A stretch of 64,000 nt of DNA from Adiantum capillus-veneris (taxonomy: Eukaryota; Streptophyta; Polypodiopsida; Polypodiales; Pteridaceae), in NCBI GenBank assembly GCA_014529385.2, contig CM043947.1:115773587-115837586 (forward strand), given 5' to 3'. The position numbers and the translations under genes are program-made. The notes below the pieces were generated by a model that did no database searches, was not told the origin of the DNA, and was given only the letters and a program-made list of their open reading frames with translations. Below are positions 51,370-61,059 of the stretch, piece after piece; position 1 is the stretch's first letter; the number at the start of each line of letters is the position of its first letter.

Positions 51370-53420
51370 TGCAATGGATACACATCATCACTTGGAATGG
51401 ACTAATTGTGGTGTTTTCTCAAGAGGGGTAAGGAAAAAAGCTATGGAGATTTTCAATGGATGCCAATTTTTAGTGGATGTGAAGCGAGGGCATCCCTCTA
51501 GATGCAATCATGGATTCTTGCATCTTGAAGGAATGGCACTTGGACACCATTTTGAATGCACTAATTGTAGGACTTTCCCAACTACAGCAAGGCCATCAAG
51601 CTTTGGGTTGTTTTTAATGGATGCAAAGCAAGGGGAATCTCTCTTGAATAAATTTACTATATTTGTAGCTTGAAGGCATGTGGCACTAGGCTAGACGTTG
51701 CTAAAGTATTAATGAAGATAATGCAGGTCAAGGGATATGCCCATCAATAGGACCAACGTAGGAGGCTTTGGGGTGTTTTTTATAGATGTGAAGTACATGC
51801 TGCTCTCGAGAAGCAAGCACATGCACTTGCATCTTGAAGGCATGTAGCAATATGAAAGATGATTATAAAGGTAAAATAATACATGATGACATTATTAGTC
51901 AAGGGTTTTTGGAAAGAAACTTCGTGCTTGGCACTATCTTGTTCAACCTGTATGCCCAGTGTGGTGTGGAGTGTATCCATTGTGGGATTTTCCTAGCACT
52001 AGTAGAGCTCGGAAGCACTAGGGTGCTTTTTATGAATGCAAAGAAAGGGCATCTCTCCAAATGCATTGATTGTCAACAACAAGAAGCTTTGGGCTATTTT
52101 AAGAGTGGATGCAAAGCAATGTATCCCAACTATAGTGTACTTAAAAAATAAATTTACTTGGGAATGCCTTGGTGGACATGTATAAAACTATGGTGCATTT
52201 AGAAAGAGAAAATAAGTGCTTGAGGAGATTCTTTCTAGGACATTGTCTCTCAAAATGGATTGAGTTTGGGGTTTTCCTAAGAGGGGCAGTGAAGGAAGTT
52301 GTGGGTTGTTTTCATCCGATGTGAAAATTGGCGCATTTAAAATGCACAAACAAGTGCCTACACAACTTATGTTTGTGATCATGTCACTTGAAATGAAGTG
52401 ATTGTGGGGTCTTCCCAAGAGGGGCAACATATGAAGCTATGGGAATCCCTCCACTCGCAATCATGTATGCTTGCATCTTGAAGGCATAGCACTTGGAGGT
52501 CACTTGGAATGCACTAATTCTGGGACTTGGGCCCAACTAGAGCAAGGCTAGTAAGTTGTGGGGTGTTTTCAATGGTTGTAAAGCAAGAACATATCTCTTG
52601 ATGCAATCACCTGTAGTTGTAGATTGAAGGCATGCGGAACTAGGCAAGACATTGCTATGGGCATGTTGAAATTGCTAGTTAGGGGATATGCAAACAGACA
52701 AGAAGCTTTGGGCTATTTATGCGGATGCAATTCCAGGGTATATCTCCATGTGAAATCCCATGTATGTGAATCTTGAAGGCATGTGGGACTATGTAAGGTG
52801 CTTATATAAGAAAAAGAATATACGATGAAATTATTATTCAAGGGCTATTGAAAAATAAATTTTCCTTGGCATTGCCTTTGTGGACATGTATCCTGATTGT
52901 AGGGTTTTCTCAAGAGGGTCAAGGAAAGAAGTTTCGGGTTCTTTTTAGCGAATAAAAAGCGAGGCTTCCCTCAAGATGCAATCATGTACGCTTACATCTT
53001 TCAGGCATGGTGCTTGGATTGCACTGATTATAAGACTTTCCCAACCGAACCACGACGAACAAGCTTTGTGCAATTTTCAATGGATGCAAAGTGAGGGCAT
53101 CCTCTTGATGCAATCACGTATAGTTGCATCTTGAAGACATGTGGCACTAGGAAAGATGCTATTATGGACAAACATATTCATAATCATATTGCTGGATGGA
53201 AAAAAAGAGTAGTGTAGGAAGTTTTCGGTGACGAATGTGAAGTGAGGGTATTCCCCCATATGCAATCATGTGTACCTGCATCTTGAAGGCATGTGGGAAT
53301 ATGAAAGCTACTTATATGGGAAAAGTAGCAAATAATGACAATATTAGTCAAGGACTGTTGAAAAATAAAACACGTGCTTGGCATTGCCTTGACATGTATC
53401 CCAAATGTTGTGTGACGAAA
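51370..53420 (+). pseudogene. PPR (PLS-type) relics, plus strand
   Basis: Units include SRCNHGFLHLEG-type pieces, CILKACSNMKDDYKGKIIHD then ISQGFLERNFVLGTILFNLY and AQCG (51828-51960), and CILKACGNMKATYMGKVAN then ISQGLLKNKT..DMYPKCC (53270-53410). These fit CILKACG..G...H..I...G...., V.G.ALVDMY.KCG. Runs like QEALGYF and WMQSKG recur. All frames are broken. The orientation is opposite to the neighbouring relics on both sides. Confidence 0.68.
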
Positions 53421-53429
53421 AAAATCATT

Positions 53430-53850
53430 TCAAGCATTTTTTTTGTGCTTTTATGCTTTTTGCAATACACCACAGTTTGCATACAATGCTTTGCATCTAC
53501 TAAAATTAGGCTAAGGATTCTTTGCCCCACTCTTCTTGGGCATATCCTATAATCAATGCAAAGAGATGCCCTTGCTTTGCATCCTCAAAGAATAGTCCAA
53601 AGTTTCTTGGCCCTACTCATGTTGGGAAAATCCAGAAATGGATACAATCCACACCACATTTGACATACATGTTAGCAAGGTAGTGGTAAGCACAAAGTCC
53701 TTTTCAGCGACGGCCATTGGCAAAAACCATCAATGGATACAATCCACACCACATTTGGCATACATGTTGGCAAGGTAGTGGTAAGCACAAAGTTTTTTTT
53801 CAGTGACTTCTTGTAAGGTTTCCAGTTTCTGAAACCTTAAAGATTGTATA
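53430..53850 (-). pseudogene. PPR relic, minus strand, with a 95-bp direct repeat
   Basis: The minus frames read short VDMY..CGV-like pieces. ATGGATACAATCCACACCAC through AAGCACAAAGT appears at 53638 and again at 53733 (95-bp period), so a PPR-derived unit has been tandemly copied. Confidence 0.5.
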
Positions 53851-53948
53851 AAGCTTAATCAAATGGACATGATTTCTGGGAGAGCAATTTTTGGCGAGCT
53901 CTTTTTAAGAATCGGGCGAGCGGATTCCCAAAAGAAGGGACAATCTAC

Positions 53949-53951
<3 letters not shown>

Positions 53952-54011
<60 letters not shown>
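53952..54011. repeat. (TC)30 microsatellite
   Basis: Perfect dinucleotide array about 190 bp beyond the 3' end of the ParB-methyltransferase gene. Confidence 0.97.
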
Positions 54012-54014
<3 letters not shown>

Positions 54015-54547
54015 AACTAAAATTTGATCGTCATTTCACGACCAACTTACATTCAAACAAAAAACACCATGGAATCATTCAATACACTATTAATAAGAGA
54101 AATAGAATTTCCTTACACACAATTACGGCCTATTTCAAATAGAAAACCCCAAATCTATGTGTTCCATTGCATCAGAAGTAAATACATATGGGGGGTGATA
54201 CATCATGGGTGACGTGGAGGAAAGAAGGGCGGTGGGGGGCCATATGCTCTAGGAGGAAACAAAGGTCGTGCCAATGGGGGCAGTGCACCAAATGGTAGGG
54301 GAACTCCTCCAAATGGCAGAGGGTACGAACTATATGTGGGGGGGGGTTTAGGTAGTGAAAGAGGCAATGGATCAACCCCAGGCGGGGCCTCAGATGTGGA
54401 GGCAATGAATGCACTGGGAGACGGTCCAGCTGCACGCCATGCCAAAAATGGGGCCGTGAAAGTGGGATATGGTGCTGCTACTACCCCGTCGTGATTGCTG
54501 AGTGGTGTCGGGAACGGTGGGTCAAGTGGATGAAGCTTCTCGGACAC

Positions 54548-55526
54548 CTACTTCGGTTGCTCAGTTACCTGAGCTCTGACACTCCTATGAAACATCAATG
54601 TCGAGCCTAAATAGGAAGGTAGGCGCCGAGATGGCTCCAAACAAGCACTGAAAACTGCCCAATCCTTCTCACAACTGATGCAATGTCTACGTAGTAGTAA
54701 ACATTGTGTTGCCAATGTCCCAACTCCTTCAAAACAATCCAACACAGCATCTCCCATGTCTGTGAAGGTACCTAGTATCCATCTACAAAAAAAGTAACCT
54801 TTAGATTTATTATTCCTATAATTTTATAGGAACAATAAAGAAAACTACCAAAAAGTTTTTTCCACCTGGCAAATGTTGGACTCCTCTCAACACCTCTATG
54901 ATAAGGCCGGCCCATACGATCAAGCGTCCACTGTGCGGAATCTGATCCTGGTGGCTTCTCCCACAACATGTCATCATCTGCAGAGAAGCCATGTACATTT
55001 GCTGCAATCTCTCCATCCGCTCGATCGTACCTCGGAAGCCGACACCCACCAGTTCTAGGGAGTGAAAAAATGGCCAGCAACAAAGCACCAACCTACGGGG
55101 AGCAAGTAAAACATTATTTTTGACTTGCAAACATCGAAGTTACTATTTATTATCAAAAAAAAAAACATACCCCCTCTAAATATTCTTGAACAGTCGTATA
55201 ACTAGCCTCCAGTAGCCATAAGTAAAATATCCTCAGCAACTGGAAACCAGCTCCCTCTGCCTTCGAAGTGACAATGGAAAGATGTTCTGCACGACATGTC
55301 ACCACAGTCATGCCATCAACCAAAAGAAACTTGGATGCCAAAAGGAATGCAGCATCCACAAGGTCACTATCCCATTGGTTCATAAAGGAACCCAACCCAT
55401 GCTAGATGCATGTGGCCTAGTGTGTAAGGGAAAGGCCATGTACACCAAACGAATGCCATCCAATATCAAGCTGGGGTTCATCTGCCCTATTCCTGATAGA
55501 GAGCCCATCTACATAGTGGCTGCATA
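54548..55526 (-). CDS. Methyltransferase-like exons with DxFxGxGT motif
   Basis: Three blocks. 55521-55170 contains SDLVDAAFLLASKFLLVDGM then TVVTCRAEHLS and YTTVQEYLEG before a GTATGT donor; this resembles the strand-helix part following the catalytic motif of amino-methyltransferases. 55094-54855 includes MGRPYHRGVERSPTFARWK, like the conserved R..ERS segment preceding motif I. 54778-54548 reads MGDAVLDCFEGVGTLATQCL then LLRRHCISCEKDWAVFSACL, the S-adenosylmethionine-binding motif I followed by the acidic residue of strand 2. This order (core, then F-x-G-x-G-T) is that of beta-class N4/N6 methylases. A DPPY/SPPY catalytic motif is not legible, and two stops lie where it is expected, so this copy is probably inactive. 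Confidence 0.55.
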
Positions 55527-57066
55527 GAACTGGATGCAATCTTTGCTAGCACTAAAATTGTGGACATAACTATGATTGTAAATAAGCATGTCTTACATGT
55601 CATTGCACAAGACATTTGGAATAGCTTTTGCCAACTCTTTGGCACTAGCATGCACTGCAAGGTGGCGTGGCTCTACATGCATATTTGTATGTAGCAACAT
55701 AAGATCAAATATATCTTTCAAGCAATGCTAAAGAGAACAACACAACATTAAGCATTTTCATGTACCTAGATGGTTATCTCCCACAACTCTGGCCATGTCT
55801 GATAGGTCCTCTGCAGCCCTACCATGTGATAGTGAACATGGAGGGGACTCCTGGATGCCCCCCACTGGTCTTGGAGTGAAGGATAGTGTCGATACACTGT
55901 GGCTCATAGCACCAAGGCTATGAGCACTATCGCTGACTTCTACAGAATACTCCACAACCACATACTCGCTCTCACTGTCACTGGAAACTACATCCCTCTT
56001 CTTTCTCTTCCCATGTTGCTTGTCAGTCAGTTGTGCTTGCGAGTCTTTCCTTGAGTTTTGTTTCTTATTCTCCGATTTCTTGTATGTGTTTGGAGATAGA
56101 TCATCCTATATCACAACCTCTTTCTTCCGTGACGCACTATGATCCGCTATTAATTAAAAGAAGAAGAGTTATTGAGTCCATATTCTATTGCTTCATGGCA
56201 AAGGTAAAAACTATATAGAGGCATACCTATGTATAGCTCTTCCTCTTCAGGTGGGTACTCTTTGATCGGGTAGTCTAGCCACCAAGTACACTTGAGCCAC
56301 ACTCCCTTTGCCCACAAGTCCTCTATCCACTCGTCAAGATATAAGCCCTTCTCCTCTCTCTCCGACTTGCACCATGCATCACTGGGGTGCTCGGGAATGG
56401 GAAAGACAAGAGCATCTCTTCACCATCTACAAGACATAACAAAATGTTTTCATTTGCATAGAACCTGATTAGTGTTTCCTAGGACATTCTTAATTTGTCA
56501 ATGAAAGATGTCAAACCTGTACAACAAGCGTCATTCCGTACAAGCAAAATGGGGTTGCTCTTTGGGTTCCTGTGTGGACTTGATCCGAACACTCCACTTC
56601 TTGAAGTCCTTCTCAAAGTTCTTGCGTCTGTATGTCAATAATGTGTGGGCAAGTGTGCAACCATGCTTACCTTTATCCTTCTCATGTTGGATAGCAACAT
56701 CATGATTCTCGGCCTCCATTTTCTCGACCATCTCAAGCACTCTCTTGCATCAGCAAATAATAAGTCACAAGTTACATTATCAACGAATTTCTAGCTGGTG
56801 CAGATGTTCACTAAATCTAACCTTTCCAATTGCCACCAAAACACGTGATATCAAAGCCACTGGATCCAGGCCATCTCCATCAAACCGATGCCCTTCTCCT
56901 TCAAGGATGCATCATCGCATTGGAGCAAATCAAGCAAGCGGCACTTCCTATCAAAGGAAAAGCGAGACTTATTTTTTATTGCTACATAATAAAAAGAGAA
57001 ATATATCCAATGATTTAAATGACTTTTACTTACTCTGTCGGGCTAATGCGTGCACGCGCAACCTCT

Positions 57067-57136
57067 GCCACTCTCGAGGGTGTCATTTTCGTGGTCTTCT
57101 TGCCACTCTCGAGGGTGTCATTTTCGTAGTCTTCTT
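57067..57136. repeat. 35-bp tandem duplication
   Basis: GCCACTCTCGAGGGTGTCAT through CTTCTT occurs twice with one mismatch (57067-57101, 57102-57136). Since 35 is not a multiple of three, it shifts the KKTTKMTPSRV reading frame of the ParB-methyltransferase gene. Confidence 0.95.
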
Positions 57137-57725
57137 GCCCCAACCTGTAAATGATATACATTTCTGGAAAATTTGTTGTCATTCTCTGGATTTGCAATGG
57201 TGGCTATCTCAAGCCCTTTGTACGTAAAGTATTGTTCCGTTTGAGATAGCGCTAGATTGATGCTTTCCTCGTATGCGTCAGGTGCCAACTCGTAGTCAAA
57301 ACTCCCTTTTGATGGCAGCCCTTCCGTTTTACTACTAAACATATGATCGAACTCTTCCTATCATTTTCCAAGGACTCAATCAAAATACACATAATAAGAT
57401 TTCGCAATCAAAACATATTCTCATTTACAATTGGTTTGAAGGATACCTTCCAAAGTAGTTGCGCAAGGACATCCATTGGAAATTTTAGCCACTTTGACTT
57501 GTTTGGACCTCTAAAATACAAAGCCCTTTCTGCTGCCAAACGCGCTCTTTCGGGGAATTTTTGCAAAAGTGAAGCAGGGTTCGTCAACCCTAGCTTTTTC
57601 ATCATGAAAATATCATGAGCAGTTGTGTGAGGCACTGAAACCTCATGGCCCTGGTTAACAATCGATTGTAATTTATATAGTTTAAAAATAAGATGCATTT
57701 ACATTCGCAAAAAAAAAGGGCTCAC

Positions 57726-58456
57726 CTATTGATAATACCCAAAACCAATAGAAACTCCGCTGTCTCATGGGGCTGAAAGTCAACTAGAACGCACTCCACC
57801 TTTGGTGCCTTTTCAATTGGAATTTCATTCTTGTTCATCCACCGCATCCATGCCTCCAATCGGTGATTACCATCCCAAACTACAAAGTACCTCTCGACCA
57901 TGTGACTAAGCTCGGGGATTAGGCGAAGCTCCTCATCCAAATCATATAACATTGCAAGATCCCTCGCAGCGTGACCACGACGAGTAAATTGTTTGTGATC
58001 CTCCCAAGGAATCCGTTCACTAACAATAAATCTTGCCATAGTTGGTTGGTAGCTTTTGTTTTCAATGGAGAGTTGCAAATCGGCCACATGGTCATCATGC
58101 GTGCGGATGGCGGGGTTTGAGAGAAGTCGACATAGAGGCAATCGTGGAAGTTTGCCATCGTATGGTACTCTATGAGAATCCACCCAACCCAATGAAATGC
58201 GCTTGTCGACAACGTTTCCAAACGCTTCGTCTCTTACATCTTCAATAGCGGTACTTGTTTCCACACGATGACTGGGTCCGACGCTTGATTGTGATGTTCC
58301 ATCCACTCCAGTTATGATGCACACAATGCAATCTAAAAAACTCAAGGCTTGAGATTGTTGGGCATCCTGTGTGCATACCGGAGGTACTTCTTGTGACGTA
58401 GTAACATCAACCTCATCCACGGCACCAGTATTTTTTGTTTGATTTCTTGTTCTCAT
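57726..58456 (-). CDS. Exon 1: ParB/sulfiredoxin-like domain
   Basis: 243 uninterrupted codons from ATG 58456 to a GTGAGC donor. Residues 1-100 are low-similarity. Residues 101-243 follow the ParB N-terminal pattern: P.C.LLSNPAIRTHDDHVADLQLSI (about 107-131), QPTMARFIV, then YFVVWDGNHRLEAWMRWM (190-207) with the hallmark DGNHRL box, and VECVLVDFQPHETAEFLLVL (220-239). In ParB/Srx folds the G-x-H-R box binds phosphate or nucleotide. Absence of stops in this exon, against damage later, is notable. Catalysis versus binding is not decidable. Confidence 0.68.
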
Positions 58457-58950
58457 GCTTGCAATAAAGAAGATAGATACATGATAATTTATGAGAAATA
58501 GATATAGGATGATTTATGAGAATTTGTAGGTTAGAGTTTGAGATGTGAACAAAAGGAAACTTGACAGAGAGAAAGAAAGAGATATGTGCAGCAAAAGAAA
58601 ATAGAGAAGAAGAAAATGAAGAAGAGAAGATCAATAAGCTTTCATATTTTTTTATTAATTTTAATTTTTTTAATTATTTTATTTTGTCCTTGTGTGTGTG
58701 TGAGAGAGAGAGAGGAGTGTGTGTGTGTTGCAATGTACGTGTGTGTGTGTGTACACGTCCGCACGTATATGTGTGGGTGCACGCCTGTGCGTGTGTGTAC
58801 AGATACACACACGCAGGCGCTGCCATTTGTGTGTGTGTGTGAGCACACACACATGCTGCACACAGGCGCGTATGTGTGGTGCACACACACACACATGCCA
58901 GCATATGTGTGTATGCGTTTGTGTGTGTGTGTTCACACACATGTAGCAGT
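58457..58950. other. Upstream region with dense TG/CA dinucleotides
   Basis: AT-rich leader and putative promoter side of the ParB-methyltransferase gene, then TG, GA and CA runs (58693-58940). No gene was recognised. Confidence 0.55.
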
Positions 58951-58951
58951 C

Positions 58952-59159
58952 CACGTGGACACGCTGGCCACGCTGGCCGTCACGTGTCCACACGGATGTG
59001 CCACGTGTATCGTCGTCAACCGACAGTACACGTGGCCGACGACAGTACAGATGGCGGGCCACATGGCCGACGCGCTACCTGCGTGGCCGGCTAGGTGTAT
59101 GTCGTCGAGCGACGGTACATGTGGCACATCGTGGACACATGGTCCGGCGTGTCCACGTG
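58952..59159. promoter_or_regulatory. Cluster of five CACGTG G-boxes
   Basis: CACGTG at 58952, 58981, 59002, 59029 and 59154. These palindromic G-boxes are bZIP/bHLH binding sites in plants. They lie 0.5-0.7 kb upstream (minus strand) of the ParB-like exon and outside the copia LTR. Confidence 0.55.
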
Positions 59160-59210
59160 GACTGCCACGGCCATGGGCGTGTGTGTGTACTCTGTCTCCG
59201 GCGGTGCGTT

Positions 59211-59257
59211 GACCTCAGAGGCGGACACACACCGAGCGTGTGTCCGTCTCTGAGGTC
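59211..59257. repeat. 20-bp inverted repeat with a 7-base loop
   Basis: The arm GACCTCAGAGGCGGACACAC (59211-59230) pairs with 59238-59257 with a single G-T wobble. It ends at the base before the copia LTR. Confidence 0.9.
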
Positions 59258-59398
59258 TGTTGGAGCTATATATGGCTCACTCTACTCAACTTGGTCTCAC
59301 CTATATATTTGTATCTTGTCCTCAATATGAATCAGTCTTTGGGAGCGTACATGGTGTGTCTCTTGTTTCGTCTCTCTCTTTCTCTCTACATCTCAACA
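59258..59398 (+). repeat. Copia 5' LTR, 141 bp
   Basis: Begins TGTTGGAGC and ends TCTCAACA, giving TGTTG/CAACA terminal inverted repeats. A TATATAT lies at its start. The primer-binding site follows with no gap. No 3' LTR is present. Confidence 0.85.
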
Positions 59399-59410
59399 TG
59401 GTATCAGAGC
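59399..59410 (+). other. tRNA-iMet primer-binding site
   Basis: TGGTATCAGAGC, the standard plant copia primer site complementary to the 3' end of initiator Met tRNA, directly adjoining the LTR end CAACA. Confidence 0.95.
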
Positions 59411-60077
59411 GGTAACGATCACGCGTCGATTCAATTCATGGTGACAAAACAGTATGTGTATGAGATTCGCATGTAAGATTCAAAATTGAGAAGAATATGA
59501 TTAGTGTTTTGCGTGGCATTTATTGCTAATCAATCTAATCGTTGATTACGTTTTCTTGTTGATGACACCCTGAAATTCATCTCAATTTTTCGGGGTGCTC
59601 TGCTCAAAATTTGGAGAAACGGAAAAATATTTTTATCCAAAACTTGTTCGTCTTCTCGAGCTCTTCGATTTGAGCTCTAGGTTTGCGTCAATGGAAGTTC
59701 GCAGCAGAAAGTTATGTTGTTTTTACTGCAATTGAGCTTGACGCAGCTTTCTTCGTCCTACTTCTTCGTGAAGCGTCCGCGATTGTTTTTCTTATTTTGG
59801 CGTTAACTTCTTCAAGAAGATTTAGCTTTTTGCTATTCGTATTGTGGCCATCAATCTTGCGTCTCACGCCACTCTATTTTGAGGACTCTTTTATTATTAA
59901 CGTCTCCTTTACCCTGCCTTTTTGGGTGAGGTCTCTCACATCTTTGGACGCTCCTTGAGAATCCTTCTTACGTTTATCCTTGACAGAACGCAGTACTCAT
60001 ATCTCTCTCTGCGGCCTTCACCGTATATGGTGTGCAGATTTTGTGATCTTATCTTATACGTCTTCTCACAACAAGAT

Positions 60078-61051
60078 ATGGCTATGAATATTCTCGTAAA
60101 CGTCTTTCCTTCTGGCCAGCGTTCTGTTCCTCCTTTCCAAGGTCAAGGATTTCCAGGCTGGAAAGCAAAGATGTTGTTAATTCTTGAAGGCGATGAACTC
60201 TCCGATGTTGTTCTTGGAAATCGTATTTGTCCGCCTCAGCCTGTTGATGCGGATAATGATAACGTGCTTATCACTGAAGGACCTATATTTGAAGCTTGTA
60301 ATGTTGCCTATACGGATTGGCAACGACGTGATTAAGCAGCTCGTCGGTATATTCTTTCTGCTCTTTCTGATTCCCTTTTGCTTGATATATATGAACTGCC
60401 TACTTCCCACGATGTATGCAAGTACCCTATTGCAAACTTTCAGAAGAAATCTGTTACAAAAATACTTTATTTGAGAGGTTTGCTTAACAAGTTACAATAC
60501 GAAGTTGGTACTGCCATGACGGGACATATTGAATCTTTCAAATCTATTATTAATTAACTTGCTGCTGCCGGTGATCCTGTTCCACAAAAGCAACTGATTA
60601 CAATTCTCTTGATACGGTGAAGGACTCCTCTTATGATAACAGTGTTACTATTCTCTCTAAAAAAGATGGTCTTGATTTCGACCAAGCCTGCATGTCTTTA
60701 ATTGAATACTCTCAACGTCAAGAACGTTGTAATGCTGGTCACGATACAGCTATGATTTCACAAGAGGAGACTGAGTCACAACAGATGGAACGTGCTTTTT
60801 ATGCTCCAAGGCGTCCATTTCAATGAGGCAACCGTAGAGGTGGCCGTCGCGGTAATATTTTCTCTCATCTCAAATTTCCTAATAAGCAATGTTCTTACTG
60901 CAATAGAAATGGCCATACTGAAGATGATTGTTGGGCACGTCAATATGATGAAGAACACAATATTACCACAAAGCAACCACATTTATCTAGAGACTGTTCT
61001 TCTTCTTCTTGTGAATATTGTGGACGATCTGATCACCCCACTCATATGTGA
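60078..61051 (+). pseudogene. Copia gag with two zinc knuckles, broken
   Basis: The ATG at 60078 starts MAMNILVNVFPSGQRSVPPF and passes FPGWKAKMLLILEGDELSDV. TAA stops fall near 60334 and 60555, and a frameshift near 60617 leads to SSYDNSVTILSKK. A TGA lies near 60824. The first knuckle CSYCNRNGHTEDDC is intact (about 60893-60934). In the second, CEYCGRSDHPTHM is followed by TGA (61049-61051) exactly where the last Cys should be. The gag is therefore non-functional. Confidence 0.85.
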
Positions 61052-61059
61052 CACAGATC

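Larger units (their letters stand above)
54203..58456 (-). pseudogene. ParB/sulfiredoxin-like + DNA methyltransferase-like gene, multi-exon, damaged
   Basis: One minus-strand series of coding blocks with plausible splice signals: ParB-like exon 58456-57726 (donor GTGAGC); helical block 57660-57447 (donor GTATCC); 57365-57137; about 56965-56810 (DGDGLDPVALISRVLVAIGK); Lys/Glu-rich block near 56745-56530; WIEDLWAKGVWLKCTWWLDYP block ending 56230 (donor GTATGC); Ser-rich block with a basic KRKKR (56110-55766); methyltransferase-like blocks 55730-54548; and a Pro-rich tail to 54203. Damage: a 35-bp tandem duplication (57067-57136) shifts the frame, and two stops lie in the 55520-55170 block. ParB-like plus methylase fusions are known from bacteria and phages; in this plant gene, DNA modification is inferred only. 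Nuclear location is suggested by KRKKR and introns. I cannot prove all blocks are one transcript. Confidence 0.6.
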
